From contig NZ_JANQBK010000006.1 in NCBI RefSeq assembly GCF_025370105.1, positions 1 to 64,000 on the forward strand: DNA of 64,000 nt, read 5' to 3'. A program made the translations under genes and the position numbers. Within the stretch, counting starts at the first letter, position 1, and each line of letters opens with the position of its first letter. Of the stretch, positions 41,898 through 51,140 are shown one piece after another. The stretch is from Sphingomonas hylomeconis (GTDB taxonomy: Bacteria; Pseudomonadota; Alphaproteobacteria; Sphingomonadales; Sphingomonadaceae). The notes under the pieces are model-generated. The model searched no databases. It saw only the letters and a list, made by a program, of their open reading frames with translations, and was not told the DNA's origin.

Positions 41898-42662
41898 ATG
41901 ATGGACGACACCGGGTCAGAACCCAGCGAGATCGCGACGGCAGCGCCGGCGCCGCGTGCGGCACGAGGCACCGGCCGGCGGCTGCATGGTGCAATCGCAC
42001 ACAAATTGGGCGTGGCGATCTTGTCGGGGGAATATGCCCCGGGCGACATCCTTTCGGGCGAAGTGGCCTTTTCCGAATCGCTGGGCGTCTCGCGCAGCGC
42101 CTATCGCGAAGCGGTGCAGGTACTGACCGCCAAGGGGCTGGTCGAGAGCCGGCCAAAGGCGGGCACGCGCGTGTTGCCGCGCGACCGTTGGAACCTGCTC
42201 GATCCGGATGTGCTGGCCTGGGCGTTCACCGGCGAACCGGATATCGGGTTCGTACGCGGACTGTTCGAGCTGCGCGCGATCGTTGAGCCGGCTGCCGCGG
42301 CGCTCGCCGCCGAACGCCGCGACCGCGCCGATCTGAAGATCATGAAGGACGCGCTCGCCGCGATGCGCCGCCACACGCTGGCCACCGAAGCGGGCCGCGC
42401 CGCCGACCGCGAATTCCACGATGCCGTCCTACGCGCGACACGCAACGATACGCTGGTGGTGCTGAGCGCGAGCATTGCGGCTGCGGTCGGCTGGACCACG
42501 CAGTTCAAGCAGCGCGCCCGCGCCCTGCCGCGCAACCCAATCCCGGATCATGTGCGTGTTTACGAGGCGATTGCCGCGGGTGATGCCGCCGAGGCCAGTG
42601 CGGCGATGCGGCACCTGGTCGATCTGGCGTTGGAAGATACCAAGGTGGCGATGGGGCGCTAG
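41898..42662 (+). CDS. GntR-family transcriptional regulator, FCD (FadR) subfamily
   Basis: A 254-residue regulator. Winged helix (residues about 25-95): LHGAIAHKLGVAILSGEYAP, GEVAFSESLGVSRSAYREAV (recognition helix with SRSxYREA) and KGLVESRPKAGTRVLPRD (wing). The FCD effector domain follows: FELRAIVEPAAAALAAER, ADREFHDAVLRATRND with the metal-ligand Asp/His pattern, and HVRVYEAIAAGDAAEASAAM. GGGGAG lies just before the ATG pair at 41898/41901. FCD regulators sense sugar acids and similar metabolites; an arabinonate-type intermediate is a natural candidate effector. It is divergent from the operon it presumably represses. Confidence 0.9.
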   Translation: MMDDTGSEPSEIATAAPAPRAARGTGRRLHGAIAHKLGVAILSGEYAPGDILSGEVAFSESLGVSRSAYREAVQVLTAKGLVESRPKAGTRVLPRDRWNLLDPDVLAWAFTGEPDIGFVRGLFELRAIVEPAAAALAAERRDRADLKIMKDALAAMRRHTLATEAGRAADREFHDAVLRATRNDTLVVLSASIAAAVGWTTQFKQRARALPRNPIPDHVRVYEAIAAGDAAEASAAMRHLVDLALEDTKVAMGR

Positions 42663-42700
42663 GCGCACCCGCCGCGGCCGGGCGCCCGGCAGGAAGGAAA

Positions 42701-42777
42701 TGGTAGCGAAGGAGGGACTTGAACCCCCGACCCCAGGATTATGATTCCCGTGCTCTAACCAGCTGAGCTACTTCGCC
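42701..42777 (-). tRNA. tRNA-Met (CAT anticodon, elongator type)
   Basis: The minus strand folds as a 77-nt cloverleaf: acceptor GGCGAAG pairs with CTTCGCT-side bases, D arm AGCTCAGCTGGTTAGAGC, anticodon loop ATCATAA within stem CGGGA/TCCTG, T arm GGGGGTTCAAGTCCCTC. The CCA end is encoded. Anticodon CAT could also be the TilS-modified tRNA-Ile2, but the acceptor and D arm look like elongator tRNA-Met. Not the initiator, since the first acceptor pair is matched. Confidence 0.88.
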
Positions 42778-42833
42778 ACGACAAGCCGTTTTCGCTTGCG
42801 AGGCGCGGGCTATAGGAAGCGCATCCGAGCCGG

Positions 42834-43355
42834 TCAAGCGAACATGTGACGGGAAAGTGCTTCCCATGGGCCGCCGCGATACCACCATGCCGCCAGACCG
42901 GCGATCGGCGCGGGGCGCGGACGAAATACTGCCTCTAGATCGGCCTGCAGCGCCTTGGCCTGATACGGCTCGACCTTGTTCTGGATCGTGACGTGCGGAC
43001 GCCACCCAGCCGCATCCTGCGGCGTCAGCATTGCGGCGAAGGAATCGCGCAAGCGATCGCGGATATCTTCGAGTTCGGGTGATTCGATCCGGAAGGCGAC
43101 GCCGCGGCCAAGCGACATCAGCCCGGCGATGCGCGCCGCGGGCGCCGGCACCCCGCGCGTCTCCGCGGACAGACGCTGCTTCAGCTCGGCCTCGAGCGAG
43201 GGCGGCAGATGATGGAACATCGTCAGATGCGCCGCGAGCAGATTCCGCTCGGGCGGAAAGTGGGTTTTGCGCAGGCCATCGAAATAGGCCGTGTCCGCCT
43301 TGCCGAACAAGGCGGTGACGATGATCGGTGCCGGGGGCGACGCCGCGTCGCTCAA
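42834..43355 (-). CDS. 2H phosphoesterase (2'-5' RNA ligase/LigT-like) protein
   Basis: A 173-residue protein with the two HxT motifs of the 2H phosphoesterase fold: HLTMFHHLP near residue 45 and HVTIQNKV near residue 122. The C-terminal AWWYRGGPW region is found in sphingomonad homologues. The only start that keeps the whole domain and follows kup is TTG at 43355, which overlaps the kup stop (TTGA). Such enzymes hydrolyse 2',3'-cyclic phosphates or similar; the true substrate is unknown. It is probably translated by coupling to kup. Confidence 0.8.
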   Translation of the reverse strand: MSDAASPPAPIIVTALFGKADTAYFDGLRKTHFPPERNLLAAHLTMFHHLPPSLEAELKQRLSAETRGVPAPAARIAGLMSLGRGVAFRIESPELEDIRDRLRDSFAAMLTPQDAAGWRPHVTIQNKVEPYQAKALQADLEAVFRPRPAPIAGLAAWWYRGGPWEALSRHMFA

Positions 43356-45268
43356 ATCTCGACCTGGCTGCCCAGCTCGACCACGCGGTTGGTCGGCAAG
43401 CGGAAGAATTCCATCGCGCTTTCCGCGTTGCGCAGCATCCAGGCGAACAATTTCTCGCGCCACAGCATCATGCCCGGCCGCTCCGATGCGAGCAGGGTCT
43501 GCCGCGAGAGGAAGAAGCTCGTGTCCATCATGCGGAAATCCGCGCCGCACTGATGTATCCGCGCCAGCGCAGCCGGTACGTCCGGCTCCTGCATGAAGCC
43601 GTATTTGAGCACCATGCGATGAAAGCCCTGACCGAGATCCTCGAGATAGCAGCGGCCGTCATCGGGGTTATAGGGCACGTCCATGATCTTGACGGTGAGC
43701 AGGATGATGCGCTCGTGCAGCACCTTGTTGTGCTTGAGATTGTGCAGAAGCGCGTGCGGCACGCCTTCGGGGGTCGAGGTCATGAACACCGCCGTGCCAG
43801 GAACGCGCGTGGCGGCGCTGGCGGCGGATTGGATGAATACCTTGATCGGCATCGCGCCCTCCCGCATCCGCTGCATCATCAGCTGCCGCCCCTTCGACCA
43901 GGTGGTCAGGAACGTGAAGATGATGAAGCCGACGAGCAGCGGGAACCAGCCGCCATCCGGCACCTTGGTGAGATTGGCGGCGAGATAGGCGCCGTCGACC
44001 AGGAACAGGATGCCCAGCAGCGGCACCGCGAAATAGGTCGGCCAGTTCCACAGCCGGAACAGCACCACGGCGAGCAGGCAGGTGTCGATCATCATCGCCC
44101 CGGTCACCGCGATGCCATAGGCCGAGGTGAGGTTGGACGATGAGCGGAAGGCCAGCACCAGTAGCAGCACCATCACCATCAGCAGCCAATTGACCAACGG
44201 GATGTAGATCTGCCCCGCGGTCGCGGCACTGGTATGTTCGATGCGCAGGCGGGGCACGAAGCCCAACTGGATCGCCTGCTGCGTGACCGAGAAGGCACCG
44301 GTGATGACGGCCTGCGAGGCGATCACCGCCGCGGCGGTCGCGAGCAACACCAAAGGAAGCTGCAATGATTCGGGGGCCAGGAGGTAAAACGGGCTTTCCA
44401 GCGCCGGGGCACCGACACGCGAGAGCAAAGCGCCCTGCCCCATATAGTTCAGGATCAACGCCGGCAGCACGAAGAACAGCCAGGAGATGCGGATCGGGTT
44501 GCGCCCGAAATGCCCCATGTCGGCATACAACGCCTCGGCGCCCGTCACCGCCAGCACAACCGAGCCCAACGCCAGGAATGCACGGAACGGATCAAGGTAG
44601 AAGAATTCCACCGCGTAATGCGGCGACAGCGCCCAGAGGATCTCCGGCGTTTGCCACACGCTGATCACACCGAGCGTGGCGATCACCGCGAAATAGAGCA
44701 GCATGACGGGGCCAAAGAACAGGCCGATCTTGGAGGTGCCACTGCGCTGGATCGAGAACAGGCCGATCAGGATCACCACCGCGATCGGCAGGACCAGCCC
44801 GGCCAGCGCCGGCTGCGCGACGGCGAGACCCTCAACCGCGGACAGCACGGTCACCGCCGGCGTGATCATCGAATCGCCGTAGAACAGGGCGGTGGCGAAC
44901 ACGCCGAGCAAAATGATGCCGCGCGTCCAGCGCTTGGTGGTGGTCTTGCCCGAAACAAGCGCGAGCAAGGCCAGGCTGCCGCCTTCGCCTTTGTTGTCGG
45001 CGCGCATGATGATGCTGACATACTTCACGGTCACGACGATCATCATCGACCAGAACATCAAACTGACGACGCCCATGATGTGCAGCGGATCGAGCGCGAG
45101 CTTGTGGTGCCCGGCGAACGTCTCGCGAAACGCATAGAGCGGGCTGGTGCCGATATCGCCGAACACCACGCCGATCGCGCCGACCGCGAGCTTGATCACG
45201 CCGTCGTGATGATGGCCGTGCGCGTCCGGCGCGACATCGTCGGACAAGGCTATGCTGTCGCTGCTCAC
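43352..45268 (-). CDS. kup: Kup-type low-affinity potassium transporter
   Basis: A 638-residue K+:H+ symporter with 12 membrane segments and a soluble C-terminus. Signature start: [24 protein letters not shown]. Then [20 protein letters not shown] (the conserved NxGEGG motif), [11 protein letters not shown] and [17 protein letters not shown]. The protein ends [18 protein letters not shown], the standard Kup C-terminus. I take GTG at 45268 as the start; an upstream TTG at 45322 would add 18 residues without homology. No clear ribosome site is visible. The divergent ald gene begins 166 bp away. Confidence 0.94.
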   Translation of the reverse strand: MSSDSIALSDDVAPDAHGHHHDGVIKLAVGAIGVVFGDIGTSPLYAFRETFAGHHKLALDPLHIMGVVSLMFWSMMIVVTVKYVSIIMRADNKGEGGSLALLALVSGKTTTKRWTRGIILLGVFATALFYGDSMITPAVTVLSAVEGLAVAQPALAGLVLPIAVVILIGLFSIQRSGTSKIGLFFGPVMLLYFAVIATLGVISVWQTPEILWALSPHYAVEFFYLDPFRAFLALGSVVLAVTGAEALYADMGHFGRNPIRISWLFFVLPALILNYMGQGALLSRVGAPALESPFYLLAPESLQLPLVLLATAAAVIASQAVITGAFSVTQQAIQLGFVPRLRIEHTSAATAGQIYIPLVNWLLMVMVLLLVLAFRSSSNLTSAYGIAVTGAMMIDTCLLAVVLFRLWNWPTYFAVPLLGILFLVDGAYLAANLTKVPDGGWFPLLVGFIIFTFLTTWSKGRQLMMQRMREGAMPIKVFIQSAASAATRVPGTAVFMTSTPEGVPHALLHNLKHNKVLHERIILLTVKIMDVPYNPDDGRCYLEDLGQGFHRMVLKYGFMQEPDVPAALARIHQCGADFRMMDTSFFLSRQTLLASERPGMMLWREKLFAWMLRNAESAMEFFRLPTNRVVELGSQVEI

Positions 45269-45434
45269 GATGCGCGCATCGCTTCGGCGAATCGAAAATG
45301 CCGGCCCGTGGATAAGCCGCAACGCGTTCCGTGCCCCATGCTTGCGCGCCTAGCACCGCGCCCCTGCACCCGCAACGGGACAAGCGCGTCAGGCTTTGCT
45401 ATAATAGTAACATTCGAAACCGGAGTCACACCTC

Positions 45435-46547
45435 ATGCGCGTCGGCGTTCCCAAGGAAATCAAGAATCACGAATATCGCGTCGGCCTGACCCCGCCCTCG
45501 GTGGTCGAGCTGGTCGCGCAGGGCCATAGCGTGGCGGTGCAGACCGGCGCGGGGCTCGGCATCGATTTCGAGGACCAGGACTATATCGCCGCCGGCGCGA
45601 CGATCCTGCCCGATGCCGCCAGCGTGTTCGCCGCGAGCGACATGATCGTGAAGGTGAAGGAGCCGCAGCCCAGCGAGATCGCGCTGCTCGAGCCGCGCCA
45701 CCTGCTGTTCACCTACCTCCATCTCGCCGCCGACAAGCCGCAGGCGGAAGGGCTGATGGCATCGGGCGCGACGTGCATCGCCTATGAGACGGTGACCGCC
45801 AACGATCGCTCGCTGCCGCTGCTCAAGCCGATGAGCGAAGTGGCCGGGCGGATGTCGATCCAGGTCGGCGCGCATTATCTGGAGAAGGAACAAGGCGGGC
45901 GCGGCGTGCTGCTGGGCGGCGTTCCCGGCGTGGCGCCGGCGCGGGTGGCGATCCTCGGCGGCGGCGTGTCCGGCGTCAACGCGGCGCAGATGGCGGTCGG
46001 GATGCGCGCCGACGTCACGATCTACGACATCTCGAACGCGCGGCTGGCCGAGCTCGACATGTTCTTCGGCAGCCAGATCAAGACCGCCTATGCCAGCAAG
46101 GCGGCGATCGCTGCGGCGGTGAAGAACGCGCATCTGGTGATCGGCGCGGTGCTGGTGCCCGGCGCGGCAGCGCCCAAGCTCGTCACGCGCGAGATGCTCA
46201 AGACGATGAAGCGCGGCTCCGTGCTGGTCGATATCGCGATCGACCAGGGCGGCTGCTTCGAGACCAGCCATGCGACGACGCACGAGGACCCGGTGTTCGA
46301 AGTGGACGGCGTGATCCATTATTGCGTCGCCAACATGCCGGGCGCGGTGGCGCGGACCAGCACCTTCGCGCTCAACAATGCGACGCTGCCGTTCGTGATC
46401 AAGCTGGTCAATCAGGGCGCCGAAGCGGCGATGGCGGCGGATCCGCATCTCGCCAACGGGCTCAACGTCTATAAGGGCAAGATCGCGTTCAAGGCCGTGG
46501 CGGACGATCTCGACCTGCCGTTCGAGGCGTGGGCGGCAGCGGGCTGA
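45435..46547 (+). CDS. ald: Alanine dehydrogenase
   Basis: A 370-residue NAD-dependent enzyme interconverting L-alanine and pyruvate plus ammonia. It starts [20 protein letters not shown], with the Arg of the substrate site, and continues [20 protein letters not shown], where the catalytic Lys lies, and [13 protein letters not shown] with the catalytic His. The Rossmann motif is [42 protein letters not shown] closes the active site. All catalytic residues and the standard length are present. Followed by a REP-like palindrome pair rather than a clear terminator. Confidence 0.97.
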   Translation: MRVGVPKEIKNHEYRVGLTPPSVVELVAQGHSVAVQTGAGLGIDFEDQDYIAAGATILPDAASVFAASDMIVKVKEPQPSEIALLEPRHLLFTYLHLAADKPQAEGLMASGATCIAYETVTANDRSLPLLKPMSEVAGRMSIQVGAHYLEKEQGGRGVLLGGVPGVAPARVAILGGGVSGVNAAQMAVGMRADVTIYDISNARLAELDMFFGSQIKTAYASKAAIAAAVKNAHLVIGAVLVPGAAAPKLVTREMLKTMKRGSVLVDIAIDQGGCFETSHATTHEDPVFEVDGVIHYCVANMPGAVARTSTFALNNATLPFVIKLVNQGAEAAMAADPHLANGLNVYKGKIAFKAVADDLDLPFEAWAAAG

Positions 46548-46553
46548 GTTCAA

Positions 46554-46662
46554 CACCACCCCGGCAGAAAACGGGGCCCAGTTGCGACACTGAAGATGGG
46601 CGACTGCAGCGCTTCGTTATCGCGGCCATTCCGACTGGGCCCCGGCGTACGCCGGGGTGGTG
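46554..46662. repeat. REP-like inverted palindrome pair after ald
   Basis: Two 29-bp arms in inverted orientation (46554-46582 and 46634-46662). They begin and end CACCACCCCGG / CCGGGGTGGTG and share GGGGCCCAGT at the inner edge. The pair could form a long hairpin downstream of ald. The arms resemble other palindromes at 47025, 54746 and 59119. Confidence 0.75.
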
Positions 46663-46715
46663 ACCTTGGAACAAGATGGCAACATCGACGTTCGATGCGG
46701 TGAAGGAGATCAACG

Positions 46716-46934
46716 ATGACCGACCAGAACCCCAAGGACCATCCGACCGGCAACGCGGAGAAGAATCCCGATGATTGGACCACCGGCGACGAAGCGATGA
46801 CCGGTGCGCAGGCGAGCTATCTCAAGACGCTGAGCGAAGAAGCCAATGAGGAGTTCGATGATAGCCTGACCAAGGCCGATGCCTCGAAGCGCATCGATGC
46901 GCTGCAGGCCAAGACCGGGCGCGGGACGGACTGA
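46716..46934 (+). CDS. DUF3072 small acidic protein
   Basis: A 72-residue hydrophilic protein. The sequence DWTTGDEAMTGAQASYLKTLSEEA and KADASKRIDALQAKTGRG matches the DUF3072 signature of short alphaproteobacterial and actinobacterial proteins of unknown role. AAGGAGA 7 bp before the ATG is a strong ribosome site, so the gene is expressed. The Lys-x-Ser-Lys-Arg-Ile-Asp segment resembles SAP-like helix tips, but no function is established. It stands alone between two palindromic repeats. Confidence 0.88.
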   Translation: MTDQNPKDHPTGNAEKNPDDWTTGDEAMTGAQASYLKTLSEEANEEFDDSLTKADASKRIDALQAKTGRGTD

Positions 46935-46986
46935 CGACCGACTTTCCCCGGCGGCGCGGGGCTCGGTATACCGGATGGGTGAACGC

Positions 46987-47042
46987 CGGGCATCGCCCGG
47001 CAAGTACTGTTTCGCTACTGGGCCCCGGCCTTCGCCGGGGAA
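46987..47042. repeat. Two adjacent REP-like palindromes
   Basis: GCCGGGC-ATC-GCCCGGC at 46987-47003 and CCCCGGC-CTTC-GCCGGGG at 47025-47042, between the convergent DUF3072 and ccmI genes. The second carries the TGGGCCCCGG core shared with the other repeats in the window. They may also serve as transcription terminators. Confidence 0.65.
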
Positions 47043-47061
47043 CGCATTTGGCTATTGGCTG

Positions 47062-47703
47062 TCACTGCCCCGGCGGGGCGCCGGCGGTTTCCGCGAGGAA
47101 CCGATCGAGCAGCGCCAGCCGAATGGCGATCTGCGGGCGGTACGATACGCCCGGCGGGGTCAGTGCCAGCGCGCGGGCCCAATATGGCCGCGCCTTGGCG
47201 AACTCGCCCGATCGTACATAAGACAGACCGAGAAAGAAGGGCGGCGCCGGATGTTTGGGCGCCAGTTGCGCGGCGCGGCGGAAGGCAAAGAGCGCGGCAG
47301 GGGATACCTGACCGCCGTCGTGCGTGGCCAGTGCCGTGCCGAGCCCGGTCCACAAGGCCAGCGATTGCGGATGATGGCGGATGCCGCCGAGGATCGCGCT
47401 CACCGCATAACCGGGATTGCCGATCCGGGTCATCGCATCGCCAGCGACGAGATAGGCCGTGTCCGCGCGGAAGCGGCCAAGCATGTCATCGCGGAGTGCG
47501 GTCATTTCCGGATCGACCGGGATCGGATCGGCATTGGCACGCACCGGATGCCCGGCGAGCGATGGTTCGCCCTGCAGCGCATAGCCGGCGGCGCCGAGCA
47601 TCAGCGCCGCGCCGATGAACGACCACAACCCGCGCGCCACGCCGATCCGCCACAGGAGCACGGCGCTCGCGGCGCCGATCAACGCCAGGGCGACCCAGCC
47701 CAT
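47062..47703 (-). CDS. ccmI: Cytochrome c biogenesis TPR protein CcmI/CycH
   Basis: A 213-residue protein. The N-terminal membrane segments (MGWVALALIGAASAVLLW, GLWSFIGAALMLGAAGYAL) are followed by a periplasmic TPR-like domain, e.g. SLALWTGLGTALATHDGG and PAPPFFLGLSYVRSGEFAKARPYWARAL. CcmI holds apocytochrome c for heme attachment by CcmF/CcmH. Here it is of the short type. The ATG at 47703 overlaps the ccmH stop by one base (TGATG), and the cluster order ccmF-G-H-I agrees with the call. Confidence 0.88.
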   Translation of the reverse strand: MGWVALALIGAASAVLLWRIGVARGLWSFIGAALMLGAAGYALQGEPSLAGHPVRANADPIPVDPEMTALRDDMLGRFRADTAYLVAGDAMTRIGNPGYAVSAILGGIRHHPQSLALWTGLGTALATHDGGQVSPAALFAFRRAAQLAPKHPAPPFFLGLSYVRSGEFAKARPYWARALALTPPGVSYRPQIAIRLALLDRFLAETAGAPPGQ

Positions 47704-48104
47704 CACGAGCGCTGCCGCCGGAACAGCCCGCGCGCCAGCCACGCGCCGATGCCGATCAGAATCAGCGGCAGCAGCCACAAGGGCGCGGTCAGCGCGTTGA
47801 ACGGCGGATCATAGGTCACGTATTCGCCATAGCTGGCGATCAGCGAGTCGCGGATCTGCTTCGGGCTCTCGCCCGCGGCGATCCGCGTGCGGACGAGCGA
47901 TCGCATGTCGCCGGCCATCTCGGCATCGCTGTCCGAGATCGCCTGGCCCTGGCAGACGAGGCAGCGCAGCGTGGCCATCAGCGCGCGGGCCTGCTGTTCC
48001 TTGGCGGGATCGCGCAGCTGCGTGTTGGCGTAGCGCGCAGGGGGGAGATTGCTGTCGGCGAGCGCCGGGGTGGCAAGTAACAGCGCCACAATTACCGCCG
48101 TCAT
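47703..48104 (-). CDS. ccmH: Cytochrome c maturation protein CcmH/CcmL
   Basis: A 133-residue protein: signal peptide VIVALLLATPALA, then the periplasmic domain with the redox motif TLRCLVCQGQAISDSDAEMA (LRCxxCQ) and a C-terminal membrane anchor LWLLPLILIGIGAWLARGLF. It reduces apocytochrome cysteines together with CcmG. The start ATG at 48104 lies inside the left arm of a palindromic repeat that separates it from ccmG. The first codons (M-T-A) are therefore repeat sequence, and no ribosome site other than GGGG is visible. A longer frame through the repeat would destroy the signal peptide. Confidence 0.92.
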   Translation of the reverse strand: MTAVIVALLLATPALADSNLPPARYANTQLRDPAKEQQARALMATLRCLVCQGQAISDSDAEMAGDMRSLVRTRIAAGESPKQIRDSLIASYGEYVTYDPPFNALTAPLWLLPLILIGIGAWLARGLFRRQRS

Positions 48105-48194
48105 CCCCGACTTGATCCGGGATCCAACGGGCCGCACGCCAACCGCCGGTTGCTCATGCGGTACCTTGGATCCCGGATTGAACCCGGGATGACG
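48099..48194. repeat. REP-like inverted repeat between ccmG and ccmH
   Basis: 29-bp arms at 48099-48127 and 48166-48194 pair with 24 of 29 matches around a 38-base loop. Outer ends read CGTCATCCC / GGGATGACG and inner ends GGATCCAA / TTGGATCC. This is the common sphingomonad 'GTCATCCCGG' type of palindrome. It lies within the ccm operon and supplies the ccmH start codon. Confidence 0.8.
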
Positions 48195-48208
48195 GATGTA
48201 GGAGACGC

Positions 48209-48736
48209 TCACCGCGCCTTCTCGAGCGCAGCCAGGATCTCCGGCACGTCGCCGTCGCGGATATCGCCGACATGCTGCAGGACGATCCGCCCCTTGCCGT
48301 CGATCACGAACGTCTCGGGCACGCCTGATGAGCCGAGCGCCAGTTGCACCGAACTCTCGCGATCATTGCCGATGCGGCCATAGGGATCGCCGTTGCGCGC
48401 AAGAAACGCCTGTACCGCCGCCGGCGTGTCGCGGATCGCGACCGCCTCGATCGGCACGCCCATCCGCTTCAGCCGCATCAGCATCGGCGCCTCGGCGATG
48501 CACGGCACGCACCAGCTGGCGAACACGTTGAGCAGCCGGGGCTGGCCCTGCGTGAAGACGGCGCTGCCCAGCCCCGGCTTGCCGGGCACCATCGCCGCCA
48601 GCGAAAAGGTCGGCAGCGGCTTGCCGATCATCGCCGAGCGTACCGTGCGATCGGCGGGGCGGACCAGCGCCATCGCCACCACGGCAAAGACCAAGGCGAA
48701 GCCGAGCAGCGGCAACCAGACGGCAGAGCGTTTCAT
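48209..48736 (-). CDS. ccmG: Periplasmic thiol:disulfide oxidoreductase CcmG/DsbE
   Basis: A 175-residue membrane-anchored thioredoxin-fold protein. The anchor (AVWLPLLGFALVFAVVAMAL) is followed by PLPTFSLAAMVPGK and the active site LLNVFASWCVPCIAEAPML (WCxPC). The cis-Pro stretch is GSSGVPETFVIDGKGRI. It supplies reductant for apocytochrome c via CcmH. The start overlaps the ccmF stop by 4 bases. After its stop the operon is interrupted by a REP-like element before ccmH. Confidence 0.95.
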   Translation of the reverse strand: MKRSAVWLPLLGFALVFAVVAMALVRPADRTVRSAMIGKPLPTFSLAAMVPGKPGLGSAVFTQGQPRLLNVFASWCVPCIAEAPMLMRLKRMGVPIEAVAIRDTPAAVQAFLARNGDPYGRIGNDRESSVQLALGSSGVPETFVIDGKGRIVLQHVGDIRDGDVPEILAALEKAR

Positions 48737-50697
48737 CGATAGGCCTCCCTCAGCACGGCCTGGCGATCGCGCCGTACCCGGCCGAGCAGCGACAGCGCGC
48801 CGCCCAGCGCGATCAGCGCGCCGCCCAACCAGATAAAGGTGACGAACGGTTTCCACCACAGCCGCAGCTGCCAGCGCCCCTCGCCGTCGGGCGCGCCGAG
48901 CACGGTATAGAGCTGGCCGTCGAGCCGCGTAGCGATGGCGGATTCGCTCGTCGTGGTCGGCGGCGAGGAGAAGAAGCGCGATTGCGGGCGCAGCACGAAC
49001 CAGGCGCCGTCGTCGCCGCGCCGCACGCTGAGGCGCGCTTGCAGCGCCGACCAGTTCGCGCCGATGACCGGGGAAATGCCGTCGAGCCGCACCGTGTATG
49101 GTCCGACCCTGTGCGGTTCGCCGACACGCGCTGCGACCAGGGTTTCCTTGGTGAAGGCACTGTCCGACGCCATGCCGGCCAGGCTGACCGCGATGCCGAG
49201 ATGCGCGATCACCATGCCCCAGGTGAACAACGGCGTGCGGCGCAGATTGCGCTTCCACAAGGGCGCGACACTGGCCGCGGCCAGGCCGGCGGCCAAGCCC
49301 AGCCCGAGGAACGGCAGGATCGCGATGCCCCCGGTGACGATGAACACCGCCGCCATGGCCAGGGCTGCGACCGCGATCGGCAGCATCATGCGCTCCAGCG
49401 CAGCCTGGCCGTCGTCGCGGCGCCAGCGCAGCAGCGGGCCGACCGCCATGACCGCGACGAGCAGCAGCGCGACCGGCCCCGCCGCCTTGTCGAAGAAGGG
49501 CGGGCCGACCGAGAGCTGCACGCCGAACGCCGCGGCGACGATCGGATAGAGCGTGCCGATCAGCACGATGCCGAGGATCACCGAAAGCAGCAGATTGTTG
49601 GCGACGAGCGCGCCTTCGCGGCTGATCAGTTCGAAGGTCGAGCCCTGCCGCACCGTGCCGATACGCAGCCCGAACAGCAACAGCGCGCCGCCGATGTACA
49701 GCAGCAGCAGCGCGAGGATGAAGCTGCCGCGCGTCGGATCGACCGCGAAGGCATGCACGCTGGTCAGGATCCCCGAGCGGACCAGAAACGTGCCGACCAT
49801 CGACATCGAGAAGGCGACGACGGCGAGCATCACCGTCCAGGCGCGCAGCCCGTCACGCGTCGCCAGCACGCTGACCGAGTGGAGCAAGGCGGTGGCCGCC
49901 AGCCAGGGCATCAGCGAGGCATTCTCGACCGGATCCCAGAACCACCAGCCGCCCCAGCCGAGCTCGTAATAGGCCCAGTAGCTGCCCGCGGTGATGCCGA
50001 GCGTGAGGAATATCCACGCACCGAGCACCCAGGGCCGCATCGCGCGGGCGAAGGCCGGGCCGACGTCGCGGGTGATCAGCGCGCCGACCGCGAAGGAGAA
50101 AGCGACCGAAATGCCGACATAGCCGATGTACAACGTCGGCGGATGGAAGGCCAAGCCGGGATCCTGCAGCAGCGGATTGAGCCCCTGCCCGTCTGGCGCC
50201 GCCGGGCTCAGCCGGGCGAACGGATTGGAGGAGAAGAGCAGGAAGGCATAGAAACCGAGCGCGATCGCCGCCTGCGCGCCAAGCGTGGCGATCAATGTGG
50301 CGCGCGGCAGGCGGCGTTCGACGATCGCGATCGTCGTGCCGGCAAGGCCGAGGATCGTCACCCAGAGCAGCATCGAGCCTTCGTGATTGCCCCAGGCGCC
50401 GGAGAATTTGTACAGGAGCGGCTTGTCCGAATGGCTGTTCGCGACGACGAGTTGCACCGACATGTCGGAGCGGACGAACAACGCGATCAGCAGCGCCATG
50501 GCGAGCAAGGCGAGCAGGCCCTGGACGATCGCGACGGGGCGCACGGCGGCCATGATCTCCGCGGCACCGACACCGGGACCGTCGCCGGTAGCGGGGCGCG
50601 TCGCATCGAGCCGCAGGCCGATTGCGGCCAGCACCAGCTGCAATCCGGCCAGCGCCGCCGCCAGCCACAGCGCGGCAAGGCCCGCTTCGGCGATCAT
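48733..50697 (-). CDS. ccmF: Cytochrome c heme lyase subunit CcmF
   Basis: A 654-residue polytopic membrane protein that ligates heme to apocytochrome c. Key motifs: SDKPLLYKFSGAWGNHEGSMLLW near residue 95; DPGLAFHPPTLYIGYVG with conserved His; YYELGWGGWWFWDPVENASLMPW, the WWD heme-handling motif; and HSVSVLATRDGLRAWTVML. The C-terminal periplasmic part includes RLDGISPVIGANWSALQARL and TRLDGQLYTVLG. Length and motifs are complete. Both ends overlap neighbours by 4 bases (ccmE, ccmG). Confidence 0.97.
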   Translation of the reverse strand: MIAEAGLAALWLAAALAGLQLVLAAIGLRLDATRPATGDGPGVGAAEIMAAVRPVAIVQGLLALLAMALLIALFVRSDMSVQLVVANSHSDKPLLYKFSGAWGNHEGSMLLWVTILGLAGTTIAIVERRLPRATLIATLGAQAAIALGFYAFLLFSSNPFARLSPAAPDGQGLNPLLQDPGLAFHPPTLYIGYVGISVAFSFAVGALITRDVGPAFARAMRPWVLGAWIFLTLGITAGSYWAYYELGWGGWWFWDPVENASLMPWLAATALLHSVSVLATRDGLRAWTVMLAVVAFSMSMVGTFLVRSGILTSVHAFAVDPTRGSFILALLLLYIGGALLLFGLRIGTVRQGSTFELISREGALVANNLLLSVILGIVLIGTLYPIVAAAFGVQLSVGPPFFDKAAGPVALLLVAVMAVGPLLRWRRDDGQAALERMMLPIAVAALAMAAVFIVTGGIAILPFLGLGLAAGLAAASVAPLWKRNLRRTPLFTWGMVIAHLGIAVSLAGMASDSAFTKETLVAARVGEPHRVGPYTVRLDGISPVIGANWSALQARLSVRRGDDGAWFVLRPQSRFFSSPPTTTSESAIATRLDGQLYTVLGAPDGEGRWQLRLWWKPFVTFIWLGGALIALGGALSLLGRVRRDRQAVLREAYR

Positions 50698-51140
50698 GGC
50701 GCGAGCGTCTTCGTCTCGTGCATCGGGCCGGCCTCGGTCTTGGCGACCTGCGGCGGCATGTAGCGCTCGTCATGCTTGGCGAGCAGGTTGCTCGCGGTGA
50801 AGCTGCGGTCGGCGTTGAACATGCCTTCCGCCACCACGCCCGATCCCTCGCGGAACAGATCCGGCGTCACGCCGCGAAAGCTGACGGGCACGGTCGCCGT
50901 GCCGTCGGTGACGACAAAGCGGATCGAGACGCCATCGGGCTGTTTGGCGATCGAGCCCTGCTGCACCATCCCGCCCAGCCGCACCGCGCGGCCGACCGGC
51001 GGGCCGGCCTTGGCGACGTCACCCGGCGCGTAGAAGAAGGCGGCCTGATCCTTGAGCGCGGAGAGCGCCAGCCCGCTCGCGCCGAGCACGGCGGCAACGG
51101 CAAGCAGCGCCAGCGTGAGGCGTTGATGCTTGGGCTTCAC
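50694..51140 (-). CDS. ccmE: Periplasmic heme chaperone CcmE
   Basis: A 148-residue protein with one N-terminal membrane anchor (RLTLALLAVAAVLGASGLAL) and an OB-fold domain (VRLGGMVQQGSIAKQ, VSIRFVVTDGTATVPVSFRG, VVAEGMF). The heme-binding His is in LLAKHDERYMPP, the HxxxY motif of the classical CcmE. It accepts heme from CcmC and passes it to CcmF. Overlaps ccmD at its start and ccmF at its end by four bases each. Confidence 0.96.
   Translation of the reverse strand: MKPKHQRLTLALLAVAAVLGASGLALSALKDQAAFFYAPGDVAKAGPPVGRAVRLGGMVQQGSIAKQPDGVSIRFVVTDGTATVPVSFRGVTPDLFREGSGVVAEGMFNADRSFTASNLLAKHDERYMPPQVAKTEAGPMHETKTLAP

Noticed and set aside
46548..47061. Possible CRISPR array or tandem repeats because of the repeated GC-rich motifs
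   Set aside because: The motifs are inverted pairs of unequal spacing without constant-length spacers, so they are REP-like palindromes.
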